Assembly (NCBI GenBank): GCA_949592205.1
Contig: CATIUR010000001.1
Span: 63,258,559-63,322,558 of the forward strand
Origin: Helichrysum umbraculigerum
Lineage: Eukaryota > Streptophyta > Magnoliopsida > Asterales > Asteraceae
Length of the DNA: 64,000 nucleotides
Direction: 5' to 3'
Below, one piece after another: positions 63,211 through 64,000 of this stretch. The position numbers and the translations under genes were made by a program. Numbering within the stretch: position 1 is the first letter of the stretch; each line of letters opens with the position of its first letter. A model generated the notes under the pieces. The model searched no databases. It saw only the letters and a list, made by a program, of their open reading frames with translations, and was not told the origin of the DNA.

Positions 63211-63608
63211 AGCGTCACTTATAGCGACACTTAGGCGACACTCAGGAAGTGTCGCATGAAATGATGAATTCTGATTAATGGCGTCACTTATGCAAGTGAC
63301 GCATAGAGTGCGACACTTAAGGAAGTGTCGGTTGTAAGTGTCGGTACAAGTGTCATGAGTCACTAAGGTTAGTGACGGGTGAAATCAGTTCTCGATTGTA
63401 GGCGTCACTTAGACAAGTGACGTTATAAGTGTCGGTTCATAGTGACGGGTGTTGAATTTGCGACACTTAGGCAAGTGTCGGGAAAAAGGGGTTTTATGCG
63501 GCACTTAGGCAAGTGACGCAAAATTAGGGCTTTTAGCGACACTCAATGCGTCACTTAAGTGACGCACGAAGTGACGCTATACTGCAGTCATCGTTGCGAC
63601 ACTTAAAG
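63211..63608. repeat. array of GTGTCGC/GTGACGC hairpins
   Basis: More than fifteen copies of the words AAGTGTCGC or AAGTGACGC and their complements GCGACACTT / GCGTCACTT, many paired as stem-loops (for example GCGTCACTTATGCAAGTGACGC). It occupies the same relative place in the LTR as the TGTGTCGCA arrays at 28095 and 36929. Confidence 0.9.
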
Positions 63609-64000
63609 CTGTTGACGGATTTTTGAGCTAAAAATGAGTTTTCCGGTTACCATTTGGTCCAATTCTTTTACCCAACCCATATTTGGACATTTTATGCATA
63701 TCTAAACCAAAATCAAGTATTATAACGAAGATTTAAGCGGTTTCGAGAATTTGTCGGAAACTTACAAGTTAACGCCGAAGAAATCCGAAAAGGTAGAAAC
63801 GTAGATCGTGATGAGGTGAATCTTTTCTTCCAAACGAGTATTGAAATTCGAGGTCGTTTAACGGTGTTATTTTAATGATTTGTGGTGGTGGTGGTTTTTG
63901 GTGAATTAGAGAGAAAAAGGAGAGGAGAGAAAGAGAAAGTGAATGGTGAATGGGGTGGGGAGGTGGTGACCTCACCCCTTTTTGCTGATTTCTGGTTCCC

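Larger units (their letters stand above)
61811..64000 (-). mobile_element. LTR of a third related family, runs off the window
   Basis: Begins TGTAACACCCCCAAATTTAC and follows the solo LTR at 26742 landmark by landmark (GTGAGCTCACAGGTTT, GGCCCGTTGGTGATT, the GC-rich insert, the hairpin array, the purine-rich block near 63900). The terminal GGTGTTACA is not reached, so whether it is solo or part of a full element cannot be told. Orientation is inferred from the similarity. Confidence 0.8.

Overview
The window is plant nuclear DNA: AT-rich, intron-bearing, and dominated by nested retrotransposons. Two host genes are read with confidence. An alkaline ceramidase (ACER type) lies on the plus strand at 9474-11585 in two coding exons. 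An ER-type CDP-diacylglycerol synthase lies on the minus strand at 17934-14214 in eleven coding exons. The two face each other tail to tail, about 2.6 kb apart, and both appear to have a long intron in the 5' leader. A third, smaller candidate gene of unknown function is at 58483-58950. The protein families and the Tekay/Del-like long-LTR elements suit a eudicot; an asterid such as Asteraceae is my guess, not something the sequence proves.

Layout. 1-814 is an LTR fragment whose relative, in opposite orientation, is at 60630. 815-5440 holds degraded LTR sequence, (TA)n tracts, an array of short AGCCGAACGGCT palindromes and a degenerate minisatellite. 5440-7875 is a fold-back element with long inverted arms, and its right arm carries a 248-bp MITE with a 9-bp target duplication. 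8-20 kb is the gene island (ACER, two tRNA-derived SINEs, CDP-DAG synthase, and a Stowaway-like MITE upstream of the latter).

20.66-56.83 kb is one nested block. The base is a fold-back MITE of about 0.7 kb with telomere-like repeats in its arms. A Tekay-like Ty3/gypsy element (21058-38691, TSD tttcg) sits in the loop of its central palindrome. A LINE (38753-56523, 17-bp TSD) sits in its right arm. The gypsy element itself carries two solo LTRs, one in pol (26742-29275, TSD cttga) and one in its own 5' LTR (35725-38072, TSD tttac). The LINE carries a complete gypsy-type element without coding capacity (42350-50949, TSD atttg). All gag, pol and LINE frames are broken by stops, shifts or insertions, so none is autonomous as it stands.

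56.8-64 kb holds the small gene, a possible PIF/Harbinger remnant, a copia gag relic, the second copy of the first LTR family, and an LTR (from 61811) that runs off the end of the window.

The most unusual observations are a coiled-coil-like open frame upstream of gag in the gypsy element; a tandemly repeated polypurine tract that has moved the LTR edge of the non-coding element; arrays of short hairpins at equivalent places in three related LTRs but built from different words; a 2.7-kb cytosine-poor region behind ORF2 of the LINE; and a leader ORF in the CDP-DAG synthase mRNA whose stop overlaps the main start codon.
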